Positions 44,515 to 55,613 of a stretch of DNA of 64,000 bases are shown in pieces. A program made the translations under genes and the position numbers. The notes under the pieces are model-generated. The model was not told the origin of the DNA. It saw nothing but the letters and a program-made list of their open reading frames with translations, and made no database searches. How positions within the stretch are numbered: position 1 is the stretch's first letter; the number at the start of each line of letters is the position of its first letter. Source of the DNA: Drechslerella dactyloides (taxonomy: Eukaryota; Ascomycota; Orbiliomycetes; Orbiliales; Orbiliaceae); contig JAGTWJ010000011.1 in NCBI GenBank assembly GCA_020064725.1, positions 248,001 through 312,000 of the forward strand, in the 5' to 3' direction.

Positions 44515-47500
44515 TTTGATAATTTTATGGTAAGGAGAATGGTATCTAAAACAGAGGATGTATAGGTGAGAAAGTATGAATCCGTTGCGATGTTGTTATA
44601 GACAGTGATGCTGATGATGGAGAAAAAGAGTTCATCAGTTTCGAAAGTTCCGCAGCCTTTTATAGAAGAATTCCGCTCAGCGTCTGGTGCGTCGAATATT
44701 GACATAGGTCATGAACCACGGCAATTAGGAGGCTACGTACGAAGCTGACGTTGCTCCTAGGGTGCCTGCGAAATAGACTTACAAGAGCGAATACCGCATC
44801 TTGTCCTATCGCATAGGCATGATTCCAAAAGGGGAAGATTCAACAATAACATTTCTTCACCGAAAGGAATACTTGTACCTGGGAGGAAATTCTTATGTCG
44901 ATTACTCTTCACCTCAAATTTGATTACTATCTAAGATACAGGGAGTTGGAATCTGCAAACTATGTTGGTAGGGACCTGGGGTGGCATTAAGGTTTAGACT
45001 CTTAGAAGAATAACGCCCCTGCTTCTGAAGACGGTTTCGACGTTACACCGGCAGTTGAGGCTCGGCGGCAAGCATACTTCGGAGGTTATCGACGTCTAAA
45101 TGGGTTTAAGTCTTTGCATCTAGCCATACTGAGAAGACGAACCAGGACTAGTCGTCGGTGCCTGATACTGTCATGTCATCAACGACAAGCCTCGGTATAC
45201 CCTCCATACTCAATCTTTACCCAAGTAGCCAGAATACGTGCAATTCTCTCTTAGCCTGGCTATATTTTATCCACTATAAGATTTACGCTATCCTAGAAGC
45301 AATTTACAGAAACTAGAAAATATTCGCACGATCCGGGCGTATGTTGTGCGCCACAGAGTAGAAATTACACCTTCGCTTGCGTCATTGAAGCGTACTTATC
45401 GAGATATTAGTGAACATCCCACTAGGGCATCGTAAAGGCTAAAAAATAAATGTGACCAGGAAGCCCCATTACTAGTGTCAGTAAAGTCATGCATCCCACA
45501 ACAGAGCCCGGCTACAACACAAGTATGTGTTGTATATTCCTGTCTTGGCGTTGGTCCACAGCCTAGTATTTGCCGAGTCGCAATCAATTGACCTTCCAGT
45601 TTTGTCGGTATTTAGTCTCCGCACCCGCGACGAGACCGTCTACCGACCGGCACAGTTAAAGGTTCGCACCGATCTCGTATTCATGTAGGCGGGGCGAAGC
45701 TTCCTGACTCAGGGCCTTGAGCTAGCATTGTTCAAAGCTGGCAAGCCTATTGTTCGAATTCTCGCTGCAACTGCACTGCTCCGGAGCGCTCCTCCGGCCT
45801 CCCGAAACCTTATTCTACAGACGTTCCTTGCAAATATACCTGAAGACGACACTTAGAAAGCACGGAACAAGGCCATTTCGAGCTCGCGATGATATCGGAG
45901 CTCATCGAAACGGATTGGCTGCTAATCGGACCCAGGAATGCTGACTTGAAGGATCGTCAACGTTAGGCATCTATATATGAGTCTATTCCCCGAACGCGAT
46001 AATCCCCGATTTGCTCTTCTAGATCCTTGGCACATTCTTTGTTGCCCTTCATATCCCGTTCAAGTCTGGCATACTTGCAATATTCGGCGTCCGCGACTCT
46101 ACGCGGTCAGCAAGCGTCGCGTTTCGCGCCACTATCAGTACTGTCAGAGTTTTTTTAGTTTTATAGCGTGTGCTGTATTGCGAGTCTACTCCGAGACTAG
46201 TGGCGGCCTATCCGTAACTTTCTAATTGCCAAAGCCTTTGCTTCCGGGACAGCAGTAGATCGTAGTATCGATAATGTGGTAGCGAAGGGCTCTTTCGCCA
46301 ATTCTCGGGAAATTGATGTCCGGATTATGCGCGTGCGGACCTCACGGAGATCACGCCAGATTGAAACGTTGAATAACAACTCAGGCGTTAGTTAGGCTGT
46401 GTCACAATCCAATCCCGGATTGCTGACATCTCTCTTCCTTAGCGGGCTGAACATGGCAGGTACAAATGTAGACTACGCAAACATAGCCAGGTAGTTTAAA
46501 TTACTCATTCCCGTGCCTGATGTTAGCTTTGTAATATCCTCACAGGGTATTTCTATCTCCCTGCTAAGATGCGAAGCTCTCTCGCCCGAAAAGATTCGCA
46601 AGGAACTGCCATTTGAAGACAATATGGGCTGGCGCCCTTTGCCGAAAACATGGGGCATGCATCTCTGAGCTCTTTAACGGCACCTAGCTTGCTACTACAT
46701 TGAAGAATGCGGCCCAGTTGCTGACCGGTAGATATACCCAGCTGAAAGCAAGCCAAGGCATAATTTAGAGATAGATTATCACTGAACGATGCTTCTAGAT
46801 CCTCGAGTTAATCGTCTCCATGTGCGTCTAGCTCAACCTAACTAGAGCGGATTCAAGCTAGGGCAATTTCGGAATCTCCCGCACAAGGCTGATTGGAGAA
46901 ATCCCGATTGGCTGTTTATTCTCTAGGTAAGATTAATGTCCTTAGACCAAAGCGTGGGTCTACCCGATTGGGCAGGTCCGAGGGCGAAAGCCTCAAAGCT
47001 ACTAGAATGATGTCAACACCCTCACAGGAACACTTTAAAGTGCTCATACAACTCTTTTACAACATCCTATTTTGGTATGATTATGATTATGATTATTGGT
47101 ATTGTTGTTGGTGGAGGGCGTATAGATATTCTGTTGGATCCGTGAATTCGAGTACCAAAGCGCTACAAATTAATGGCTACATATAACTTTAACCAATTCT
47201 ATGGAACAGCACAGTTTGAGATAGATGTTAATCTATTCACTAGGAAGTCAAATATTTGCATGTCAAACTCATCTCACGACAGGGCTCAAATACCGATTGA
47301 TTTGGTTTTTGGGAACGCCATTCGCGTTTTCACATAGACTACTCTATGCATGTATCCGGATAGTCGTCCGGACGTCCGTTTTTTAGCGTATTTAGCAACC
47401 TTGTCGGGACCTCCGTAAAAGAGAAACTATCTCTACGATCATATCTCATGATAGTAACTGTCCTTACTGAGCATCACGAATGTGAATTTAGACGTAGACT

Positions 47501-48033
47501 AGGCCGGGGGACTACGGGGCTGTTGAGTAGGTGACGGAACACCTTATTGTCCATTTTAACTTCAGAGCCTACCTTGAAAGCTAAAAATAGTCTCGGGACA
47601 ATTGAAAGCAAGAGACCCACTATATCATTAAAGCCCATTAGGACATTGCCATAGAATGCTGAGAAATAGCTAGCATAGGATAATAGATCTTAATCATATC
47701 TGTCAATCGCTCCTCAAGAACGACTCAGTGCAATTAACATTGGATAAGCGGGAAATGTACAAAAATATTTTATATTTTGGTTTCATACCGCCGCTCTATA
47801 TACGTGGTGCTCACTGACGAGTGTTAGAGTTGACAGAGATCCAAGGTAGGGGTGATGATCCTTGGATTCAACAAACATAATGGTAACATTTTTGAGGGAG
47901 CAGAGGGGCCAACAAATTGAATATAAAAAGGGGTCGGTATAATTTGGACAATTCTTTGTTTCCTGTCACGGAGATGCCAAAAGGTTTTCTTTTTGCAGCG
48001 GTGAGCTACTGCCTGTCAGTAGCTCATGGAAGC
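44515..48033. other. Gene-poor stretch between copies B and C
   Basis: About 3.5 kb without a supportable gene. It holds the TATA box of copy B and a short ATGATT microsatellite at about 47076-47098. Scattered ORFs under 100 codons look random. Confidence 0.45.
44657..44664 (-). promoter_or_regulatory. TATA box of secreted protein copy B
   Basis: TATAAAAG on the minus strand lies about 143-150 nt before the ATG at 44514. Confidence 0.55.
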
Positions 48034-48819
48034 TTAGTAGCCCAATAGATCAACAGCAAAGGCACCATTCCCCCAAGCAGCATTGGAACCTATGGAATTT
48101 GTATCAGTTACCACAATATTCCGCTCAGTGTAGTATTGAACGTGACTGAAACGTACCTCGAATGTTGCGGCAGTTGTGAAGGACCCAGATACCGCCGTTG
48201 GCCGCGTCCATACTATAGTTTCGAGATATTAACCTATATCGATCTCCGAGAAGCACCGGCAGAGTCGATCTTTTGACTGTTGTAGACAACACTCTGGCTT
48301 AAGAAGAAGGGATCTAACTCACCAAGGGCTGCTGACTTCGCGACCGATAAGGGTTCGGCCTTGCCAAGAACATTTACCGGCTCTGCACATTTCGATAACT
48401 CCATGGGACTTGCAAGCGGTATTTCCAAGTTTGACCAGATAGTTATAGCAACCCTCAGCCTCCTGCCGAGAACATCCGGGACCTCCCCAGCATTGAGGAT
48501 CGTAACGCTTGAAGAGGGTATTGGGGTTCTCCGATTCGCGGGCCATCAAATGCTCGAGCTCTGCGGGAATCGCGGAAGTTAAGACACTAGAAGTTTGAGG
48601 TTTGTCACGAAAATAAGCTAGGAACTAATGCGTACCTGGCACCGGTTTGCTCAAGTCCTCGTTGGTGAGGCCGAGTTCAGCGATACTTGGGAGACCCGGG
48701 CCGGGAATAACCAATTTCGTATAGTCGATGACTGGAGCAGTGGTTGGGGCGGCAGCGGCGGCCCCGAAGAGCGCGAGGGCGAAGGCAATAGCAACGGTAG
48801 ACTTGGTAAGACCGAACAT
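48034..48819 (-). CDS. Small secreted 8-Cys protein, copy C
   Basis: Four exons (48636-48819, 48323-48560, 48157-48212, 48034-48089; phases 1, 2, 1) give 177 residues, the same as copy A. Signal peptide MFGLTKSTVAIAFALALFGAAAAAP, then DYTKLVIPGPGLPSIAELGLT. FKRYDPQCW precedes the mature eight-Cys domain (GCSR, GCYNYL, AC, EMC, GKCSWQG, split Cys before MDAANGG, HNC). It ends AWGNGAFAVDLLGY. Intron positions and phases match copies A and B exactly, so the three descend from gene duplication with introns, not retroposition. The function is unknown; secreted effector-type protein is an inference from size, secretion and Cys content. Confidence 0.8.
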
Positions 48820-51785
48820 TTTGCTATGGAATTTGAAGATATATCGATGAGATATCTAGAATATGGCTTATAGCGCAGAAATGGAGGAAAGATTATGATT
48901 AAAGGAGCTGCTGTTAGTAGACTGCTGCAGAGATTGTTACTGATGCTGTGAAAATGTTCGATATCGGTGGATGCAATCCGTGTCCTTTTATATTCATGAT
49001 TTTCACTATCTTACCCGTCCCTCCTGTAAGTTCGTCTTCTTGGTCGCGGCTACGACGACTGAACGCAACCGTCATTGGAAGGTCTACAACTTGGCTTGTG
49101 ATACGGCATACAGTGCTCTGCGCCGAGAAGTCAGCGATGCAAGTATACATCGCGAGAATGCTCCATGTGTCCTTTGAATTCCGTATAGTAATCTAAGGCC
49201 TTCTAAATCAGCACCCGAGCCCTCGACTAAGCCTTGTTAGGTCATAAGAACTCTTGAAGTCGTTTCAACGGTTCAGAGGTGCCAATGCTAGTGGTGCGTG
49301 TCATCCAGTAACTCATCGTCAGATTTATGGATTCGAGATCAATCAATTAGGCAGCTATACCGCAATATCGGCGATGCTAGGCGTCTACAGACATACATGC
49401 GTAGATATCTTTAGTCTACTGGGTCGGACTGGGCCTCGTAAACTCATATGTACGTGACAAAGTACGTGACAACTAACATGCTAACAAGTCGCCCGTTTTG
49501 AGGCCAATTATTAGAATCTAGATCTGTTGCAAGTTGTAGTTCTGTGATACCTTGGCCTAAAGCAGAGAGTGCTTATATCGGTTTGTATAGGCTTCCATCG
49601 AGACAGTATATCTAGTTGATCTTGCCTTTCTCATTTGGTGTAAGCTCACACCGAAATATGACTTCCACGGTTCATTAGAACTGATTAATGCCCATTAATG
49701 GTACAGCGGCTAGGCACGAGATACCAAGGCGCCGAAGAAATATCCAACACTCGCATTGCGTTGCTGCTGTGGTTGGCATTTTCCGAGCCGCGAATAAGCT
49801 ACTAGGCAACTGCCGCTTTTGTTTCCCGCGCCAATACGAGGTATCATGCCGCGGAGCCAAGCGGCAGCGGCTCGTATTTCATATGAACAATACTTCTTGG
49901 CAAATGAATAGTAATCAGTCCCGAACACTCTTGCTGTTTGTGATCTTCTCATCTATCACCAGCGCCCAGACGTCAGACTCAGTGTACGGAGTTTTGGCAC
50001 AAGTGGAACTCATTGTTACTATGCAATGGTGTATCCGTTTACGTATTTACTCTCAGAAGACACTGATTGAATAATGTTAGATGGTTTAGCGTTTCGGGAT
50101 TTAGCCTACGTATCCTTAGCTGCTGTCTTGGCCCTGCATGTAGTTAGATATACTGCAAACTCAGAAACCTGTCGGCCGTTGCGCGGGCCGGAGCGAGACA
50201 CTGCTAGCCTGCATCAAAATGGCACCGGAACGCTGCCTTGCAGGCTGCTTATTAACCCGCTGGCCGAAATATGCATGACGCCTATATTCAAAATCGTCGT
50301 TAGAACGAACCTGAATAAATTAGGTTTACGGATAGCTGATGAGTATTAGTTTCAATGGCGTCTACTCATAGATCCTGTGCTTTTCCCGCCGCTGTCGGCT
50401 TACGAGGAATGTAGAAATTTCCGGATATCTCGCGATCCGACCGGGCGCGTAGCTTGTCACTTTGACACACTCTCGGGACGAGCAGAAACCTCGGCAAACA
50501 AGGGGTCTTGACGGGCCCTTAAGCCGGGCTGCAAGGCTTCGGCTACTACGCCATGCGGACCCTGCCTTCCGAGTTAGGCTGGAGATATAGCCTCCATGGA
50601 TATAAGTTTCTTCCTGAAGAATTATCCCGTCCGCTTCTCTGGGGCTTCGCAGCCTTCTTGGGCTTGACTCTAAAGGTTGGCGTCCCTGTCAGGTATCAAG
50701 GTTAATATCCAGTGTAAGACACCCGCAGCCGACTTGAAATTGTGAGTTCTAGGAAGCCGAGACCCTTGTTACTGATAAATATGCTCAGCCTTGTCCAGGG
50801 TGGTAGTAAAGCGCTCCCTGCGAGCAACGTGGGCTCAAATTTAGGTAGATTACTGAACATAAGCCAAACCAAGCATTGAAGCCTAGATGCTATCTTGAAG
50901 ATATAAAAATGATTGAAAATCTAGACTTGGACATAAATCTCTTGATAATATGCCGCAGATGGGCCAGGGCGCGAGTCTTCAAAGTGGCGACTAGCAGATT
51001 GAAGTAGCTATTACCACGGAAGAAACACTTCGGGCAGGTCATAGAAAAATCATCTTCCCGAATCTCAGCTTGTGCGGAACAGCATATTGCTTACTGGAAG
51101 GTGATATACGCGGACATTGATTAGCCTCAATCCACAATACATGTCTTCCAGTATCTAGCTTAATTACAAGAGCTATGCCTGCCATTCGCTAAATTCACTC
51201 GGTGCATACAAAGTGCTGCATTCATATATCTATGGACTGGGAGAACGATGCGTCAAGCGGCCGAAACATCTAGAGTTGTTATCGGGTGTAACCCTTGTGA
51301 CTCCGGTTCACACCATTGCCTATGATGCGGCCACTTATCGACGGGACATATTACGAAGAGCAGCGAATTTGCATTCTAATAATGTATAACTCCGTAGTAA
51401 CAAGTGAGAAATGCGACCGAAACAATGTTAAACGGTAAGCAGACCAGCGCGGCAAAACAATGACAACAGGGTGTTTCGGGGAGAAGCCTGAACGGTTTGC
51501 GAGAGAGGCGAAGCACAGATGAAAATGCGACCAGTTACAAGATTAAAAGGAATAGCGAGGAAATTATAATGAAAAGAACAGATAGGAACGTGGATGAATC
51601 GCCCGCCGGAAAGCAACGGAAATAGTGTAGCAAATGATGTGACTGGGATAGAAGACAAGTCGCAATCAAAGTTAGAATGGAAAGTGAAAGGCACTCTATA
51701 GGGCTCCTTCCATACTGGAACGGCAAACCGATCACTTGAAGCATCGAGAAAAGATCGGAACGTTCGCCCGCAATAGAAAACCCTT
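48820..51785. other. Gene-poor stretch right of copy C
   Basis: About 3 kb with no supportable gene. It includes the TATA box of copy C and a short direct repeat GTACGTGACAA at 49450-49472. ORFs at 49688-50074 and 50074-50349 lack motifs. Confidence 0.45.
48985..48992 (-). promoter_or_regulatory. TATA box of secreted protein copy C
   Basis: TATAAAAG on the minus strand lies about 166-173 nt before the ATG at 48819. Confidence 0.55.
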
Positions 51786-52653
51786 TCAAAGAACGGGTGG
51801 ATTGGCCGCAACGGGATGCTGGGCCTCGACTTCTCTAATCTCAGTCAGCAGCCCAGCGAACTCAGGAAAGTATTGCTCGACCACCATCTTGAGATAGCCT
51901 CGGAGGACAACGCTCTTCAGTACGATATCTTTGGGCAACGCGTTCGAGCGGGTTCCGCAGACGTTGATCAGCATCCCCGCGAGGACAGCATCGATGTCCG
52001 TTGGCGCAGCGGTGTGGTGGAACCACTCGGCTTTGCCGCTGGCTGTGGTGAGGCGGGTCTCGAGCGCGGCGAAGGCCTCGCGGAGGATAGTGTCGACTTC
52101 GGCGGGAGTGTGGCGCCCGATACCTTGCATCGTGAGTGTCTTATTGAGGCTGCGGCCGAACCACCAGCTGAAGGAGCCACGTATGACGACGGGGAGCTTC
52201 CCGAACAACTGGACTCGATTGTCAGAATCTCATGAGCATGTTTAAAAGGGGGAAGGTCAGTGAGCTTACCTCGTTGGAGATGATGGGGACGTTTTCCTTG
52301 CGCGACCAGCGATAGCTGACGATGGCGTGGTAGATACCTTCTTCCCAGAAACCACGATAAGCGAGACTCTCCGCCTTCTGCAAGTCGGTCAAGCCAGCGG
52401 CACCATCGAGGTCAACGATTTTGTGCTCCTTCAAGTAGCGGACGATGAATCCGCTGTCGGAGACAGTCGTGTCATTGATGGTGATGTAAGGCAGCTTCTT
52501 CTTGGGAGCCTTGTGTGGGAGGGCGTCCTTCTCCGTATATTGGACTCCCGCAAAACGCAGGTGGCACTCGAGCTTCTGGCAGAAGGGCGAGACGGTGGGT
52601 GTGCCGGAGGCCTTTTCGAAGGCGTGGACGACGACGGTCGGCTGAGCGGACAT
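51786..52653 (-). CDS. FAX-type glutathione S-transferase-like protein
   Basis: Exons 52270-52653 and 51786-52208 with a 61-nt intron give 268 residues. The N-terminus is a thioredoxin-like GST domain (VVVHAFEK, then SPFCQKLECHLRFAGVQY with the Cys at about 25, KLPYITINDTTVSDSGFIVRYL). This pattern belongs to the GST_N_4 / failed-axon-connections / metaxin branch rather than the classical GSTs. The C-terminal half is all-helical (TILREAFAALETRL, TDIDAVLAGMLINV, YFPEFAGLLTEIREVE). Such proteins are cytosolic or associate with mitochondria and are linked to detoxification or redox roles. The substrate is not predictable here. A TATATATAG lies 164 nt upstream. No oddities in the frame. Confidence 0.85.
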
Positions 52654-53824
52654 ATTGCGTTGAGGTGTTGGATTTCGCGATTAGGACTGAAGCTGGTGTC
52701 TTTGGAAATGGGGGAGCTTCTGAGAGAGCTCGAGAGGTTTGCAGAACAATTGAATATCTCTGGAGAGCACGAAGATGGACTGATGGAGAGAAAGTTAGGA
52801 GAAGCTCCCGGGGACTCTATATATAACTCCAACATGGCGGCCGATTCAATTTCACGTCACAAGTTCGCGCCCGCAAGACGCACAAAAAAGTTGCAAGTTA
52901 CACCGGCCGCTGGCTTGATCTCAACCAGGAGTTAGCGCTCAATTTCTCTTCCATTTTGCGGCTCAATATCTTTACCGATCAAGGCGCTTTTGCTGGCTTC
53001 CTTCACAAACTTGCAGTGCTCTGCCGCGTCACTATCCTCCGCGTCGAATCATCGCTTACATAACGGAGAGATGGTGGAGCAAGCCAAGCATAACGTTATC
53101 CTGCACAAGCATCCGACAGTTCTGCGCTCCTGCGCGCTGAAAGCCACACCAAGAGCCTTGGCTGCCGCGCTCTACGTAATTTTGCTGCTGTTTGATAACG
53201 TTAGGTTGCAGAATTATAGAAGGGGAAGACGGCGGCTGCAGATGGCTGACTTGGGCGGACGGCACTGCGGGAAACGTCACGAGCGACGCAGGATTCGCCC
53301 GCCGGATCAATGTCGCGCCGGCGACACTTCTAGCACCTAGCGAGTGGAGGTCAGGAGTTGACATGGAATTGCAGAATAGAAATTGTTTAGAGGTGTTATT
53401 TACACAAATAGGCTTCGACCCTGTCAGAGAAACGCTGCAATATTCGACAACGTAAATGAATAAAAAAACATGGATGGAATCAAAGAATTAATGTTGGCTC
53501 TTTATGGTTCTTGACTTAGCTAGCACGTCGGTATGGGCAGGGTCCGCTGCTCAGGACACGGTTGAGAAAGATACAGTGGAGAGTAGTGTTACACAAGACC
53601 CGCAGTGACGCCGTGGCGCCATGCAGGTTCGTCCCAAGGAAATCAGGACAAGTAACTCGACGGAGCAAAGAAAGGCGGTTTGCGGTAATGGAAAAAACAT
53701 GGGATACACCCGAAGGATGATAAAAGACACATGCAGGAACAAGCAAGCCTGAACACGCCACTTGTGGATCCGATTACCTGCATGCATACCTTGAACGGCG
53801 TCCTTAGTTGCTTTTCCCCCGGGC
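52654..53824. other. Intergenic stretch, no gene supported
   Basis: Contains the TATA-like TATATATAG at 52817-52825 (minus) for the transferase gene. Overlapping ORFs on both strands at 52990-53455 show no motif. An extension of the gene at 53825-54632 towards 53551 in another frame is possible but was not supported. Confidence 0.4.
52817..52825 (-). promoter_or_regulatory. TATA box of the GST-like gene
   Basis: TATATATAG on the minus strand, about 164 nt before the ATG at 52653. Confidence 0.45.
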
Positions 53825-54632
53825 TCAGCCGCGACTGACGAATCGCCCACTCCCATCACGAGGCTGCTGCTGCTCACCCCGGTGCCGCCGGTTCCTTCCT
53901 CGATGCTTTCGTGGTGATCGTGATGCGAAGTTGCGTACGTTCGGAGATCGAGGCGGTCTTGGAGACGGCTTTGGAGACGCCGGTGGCGTTGGGCGTTCGT
54001 TTTCAAGGAAGTGTGGTGGATTTCCGCATTTGAGTTTTCGAATAATTGGTATTTCGGCGTCAACTCCCGTCATCAGGACGTCGTTATCGTAAGCAGACGT
54101 GATAACCTGCGCGACGGGCCTGATGGTGGTGGGGGTGGCGAAGCCAGCAGCGGGTCCGGCACCGGCGCGCCAGGCAGCAGGGATCCCGAATGTTCGTGCA
54201 GTATGAGCGTCGATTGGGCGAGCATGTTTTCTCATTTGCTCGAGATGAGACAGCCAGGATATCTCGCGGATGACGTGAGTATACTTCTGTCTCCAGCAGG
54301 CCTGTGTATTCATCGTCAGTTCATGCTACAGTCATACGATACTTTGACCAAATATAAGAGCTTTCCATCAAATATCTTGGCATATAGGAAAAAGTAGATA
54401 TGGGTGCAAGATAAATGAAACACAGAAAAATACTAACATCTAGACTGGCCTGCCGCTGCCTAGTGCGCCTCTCAACAGTCTTTCGTCGTTCTTCCCGCTC
54501 CGCCTGTCGCAGCGTGCCTCTATTGCTGTTCGAGATATTCGCCAGCAAACTTGATGACAGAAAGGTATACACCATCTCCTTGCCTGGCATCTCGTACACG
54601 TACAGCTCTTCCAGCTCGGGAATCTCGCTCAT
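53825..54632 (-). CDS. Hypothetical basic protein
   Basis: Exon 1, 54438-54632, starts MSEIPELEELYVYEMPGK and ends in a basic stretch (ERRKTVERRTRQRQASLD). A 136-nt intron (GTTAGT...CACAG) leads in phase to exon 2, 53825-54301, giving 223 residues. Exon 2 begins CWRQKYTHVIREISWLSHLE and has an Ala/Gly/Pro segment, then a strongly Pro/Ser/Arg-rich tail (PTPPASPKPSPRPPRSP; RKHRGRNRRHRGEQQQ). No signal peptide and no named domain. The basic tail suggests nucleic-acid binding or disorder only. Exon 1 is clearly coding-like; the exact acceptor is my choice among several. Confidence 0.5.
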
Positions 54633-55316
54633 CTTGTCTTCGTCGCTTTGGTCAAGCAGGTTTATGCCGAGATGTCGTCTGGTAGTGAAGTTAATATGGG
54701 TTTGTAGTATTGTGATATCGTAGGGAGTGGATAGAGGATGATGGTATGGTAGGAGTTGAATGAATATGTATGTAGGGGACTGTGAGCTGCTGAGACTATA
54801 TTATGAGGTACCGGCTGACGTATCACCACGTTATCGTAGAGCGCTCTCGTCTCATTCATCCTGAGACCCCAGCACATGAGCCCAGCGGAGCACTTGCGGC
54901 TAGTTTCAAGACTGCCTCAAACCTTTACTATATTGCTTTCAGGTTCCCCTCAATCAAGACACCATGGTACCAGTGTATTGTCATGATCCTAGTCAACGTA
55001 TGGGCATACTATGCATTTTTTCAATCGCTATAAGATAACACGATTGTAATGAGTTGGGCATCATACTACTGCGGCAGAGAGTGCAAAAGGGTAGTTACAT
55101 GAAATGTCTCCAGCAAGTAATATGCCTACGATTCGCCGGTCAAGGTCCAGCAGTCTATCGTGCTGCGAGACGAACCCGAAGTAACGATATACCTCCTACG
55201 TTAATGTACTCTAGTTGGCATACTACAACCTACAGAGGAGAGCGAGATCCCAAATGACTAGCCCCTTTTATTTTTGTCGGTACAGTTCTAATGCTGTCCT
55301 AACAAAAGCCAAGCGA

Positions 55317-55424
55317 ATCTGCTATGGCAGTCTCAGGCGTCCCCAAGGCTGCCATAGCAGATCGCTTTAGCACCAGCCAATCTGTTATGGTAGACCCAGG
55401 CGTCCCCGGAACTACCATAACAGA
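55317..55424. repeat. Two tandem hairpins with compensating changes
   Basis: Hairpin 1 has a perfect 14-bp stem (55317-55330 with 55349-55362) and an 18-nt loop. With one bulged A the stem extends to about 19 bp. Hairpin 2 has a perfect 13-bp stem (55381-55393 with 55412-55424) and also an 18-nt loop. Both loops contain CAGGCGTCCCC. The stems differ at two positions, and each change is matched on the opposite arm (CTATGGCAG versus TTATGGTAG), so pairing is preserved. A GAAGCG/CGCTT-like flank recurs after each hairpin. Confidence 0.8.
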
Positions 55425-55450
55425 CCGCTTCCAAGAAAAAAAACCCAAAA

Positions 55451-55490
55451 CAAGAAAAAGCGCCCAAAAACAAGAAAAAGCGCCCAAAAA
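55451..55490. repeat. 20-bp tandem repeat, two perfect copies
   Basis: The unit CAAGAAAAAGCGCCCAAAAA occurs at 55451-55470 and 55471-55490, just right of the tandem hairpins. An A-rich, low-complexity stretch. Confidence 0.85.
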
Positions 55491-55613
55491 CCCAGAACAG
55501 TGCGCTAGAAAAACCTCAAACAAACAAGCGCTCAAAAACCCATGACAATGCGCTTCAAAAACTCGCTTCAAAAACACGAGTAATCCAATCAAAACAGAGA
55601 GTAAAGGGGGTGC

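Larger units (their letters stand above)
54633..55613. other. Intergenic stretch with tandem hairpins
   Basis: No gene. Its right part carries two matched hairpins (55317-55362 and 55381-55424) and a 20-bp tandem repeat, probably in the 3' region of the secreted-protein gene on the minus strand. Confidence 0.45.

Noticed and set aside
39626..48819. Naming the 8-Cys proteins as a specific known toxin or effector family
   Set aside because: The Cys spacing does not match a family I can recall with confidence; only secretion and disulfide-rich character are supported.
52990..53364. Overlapping frames on both strands left of the basic protein gene
   Set aside because: Neither shows motif, signal peptide or splice coherence; arginine-rich composition suggests chance.
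53551..54063. Extension of the basic protein gene into another frame
   Set aside because: It would need an extra intron in Pro/Arg-rich sequence without good sites; the TGA at 53825-53827 ends the supported frame.
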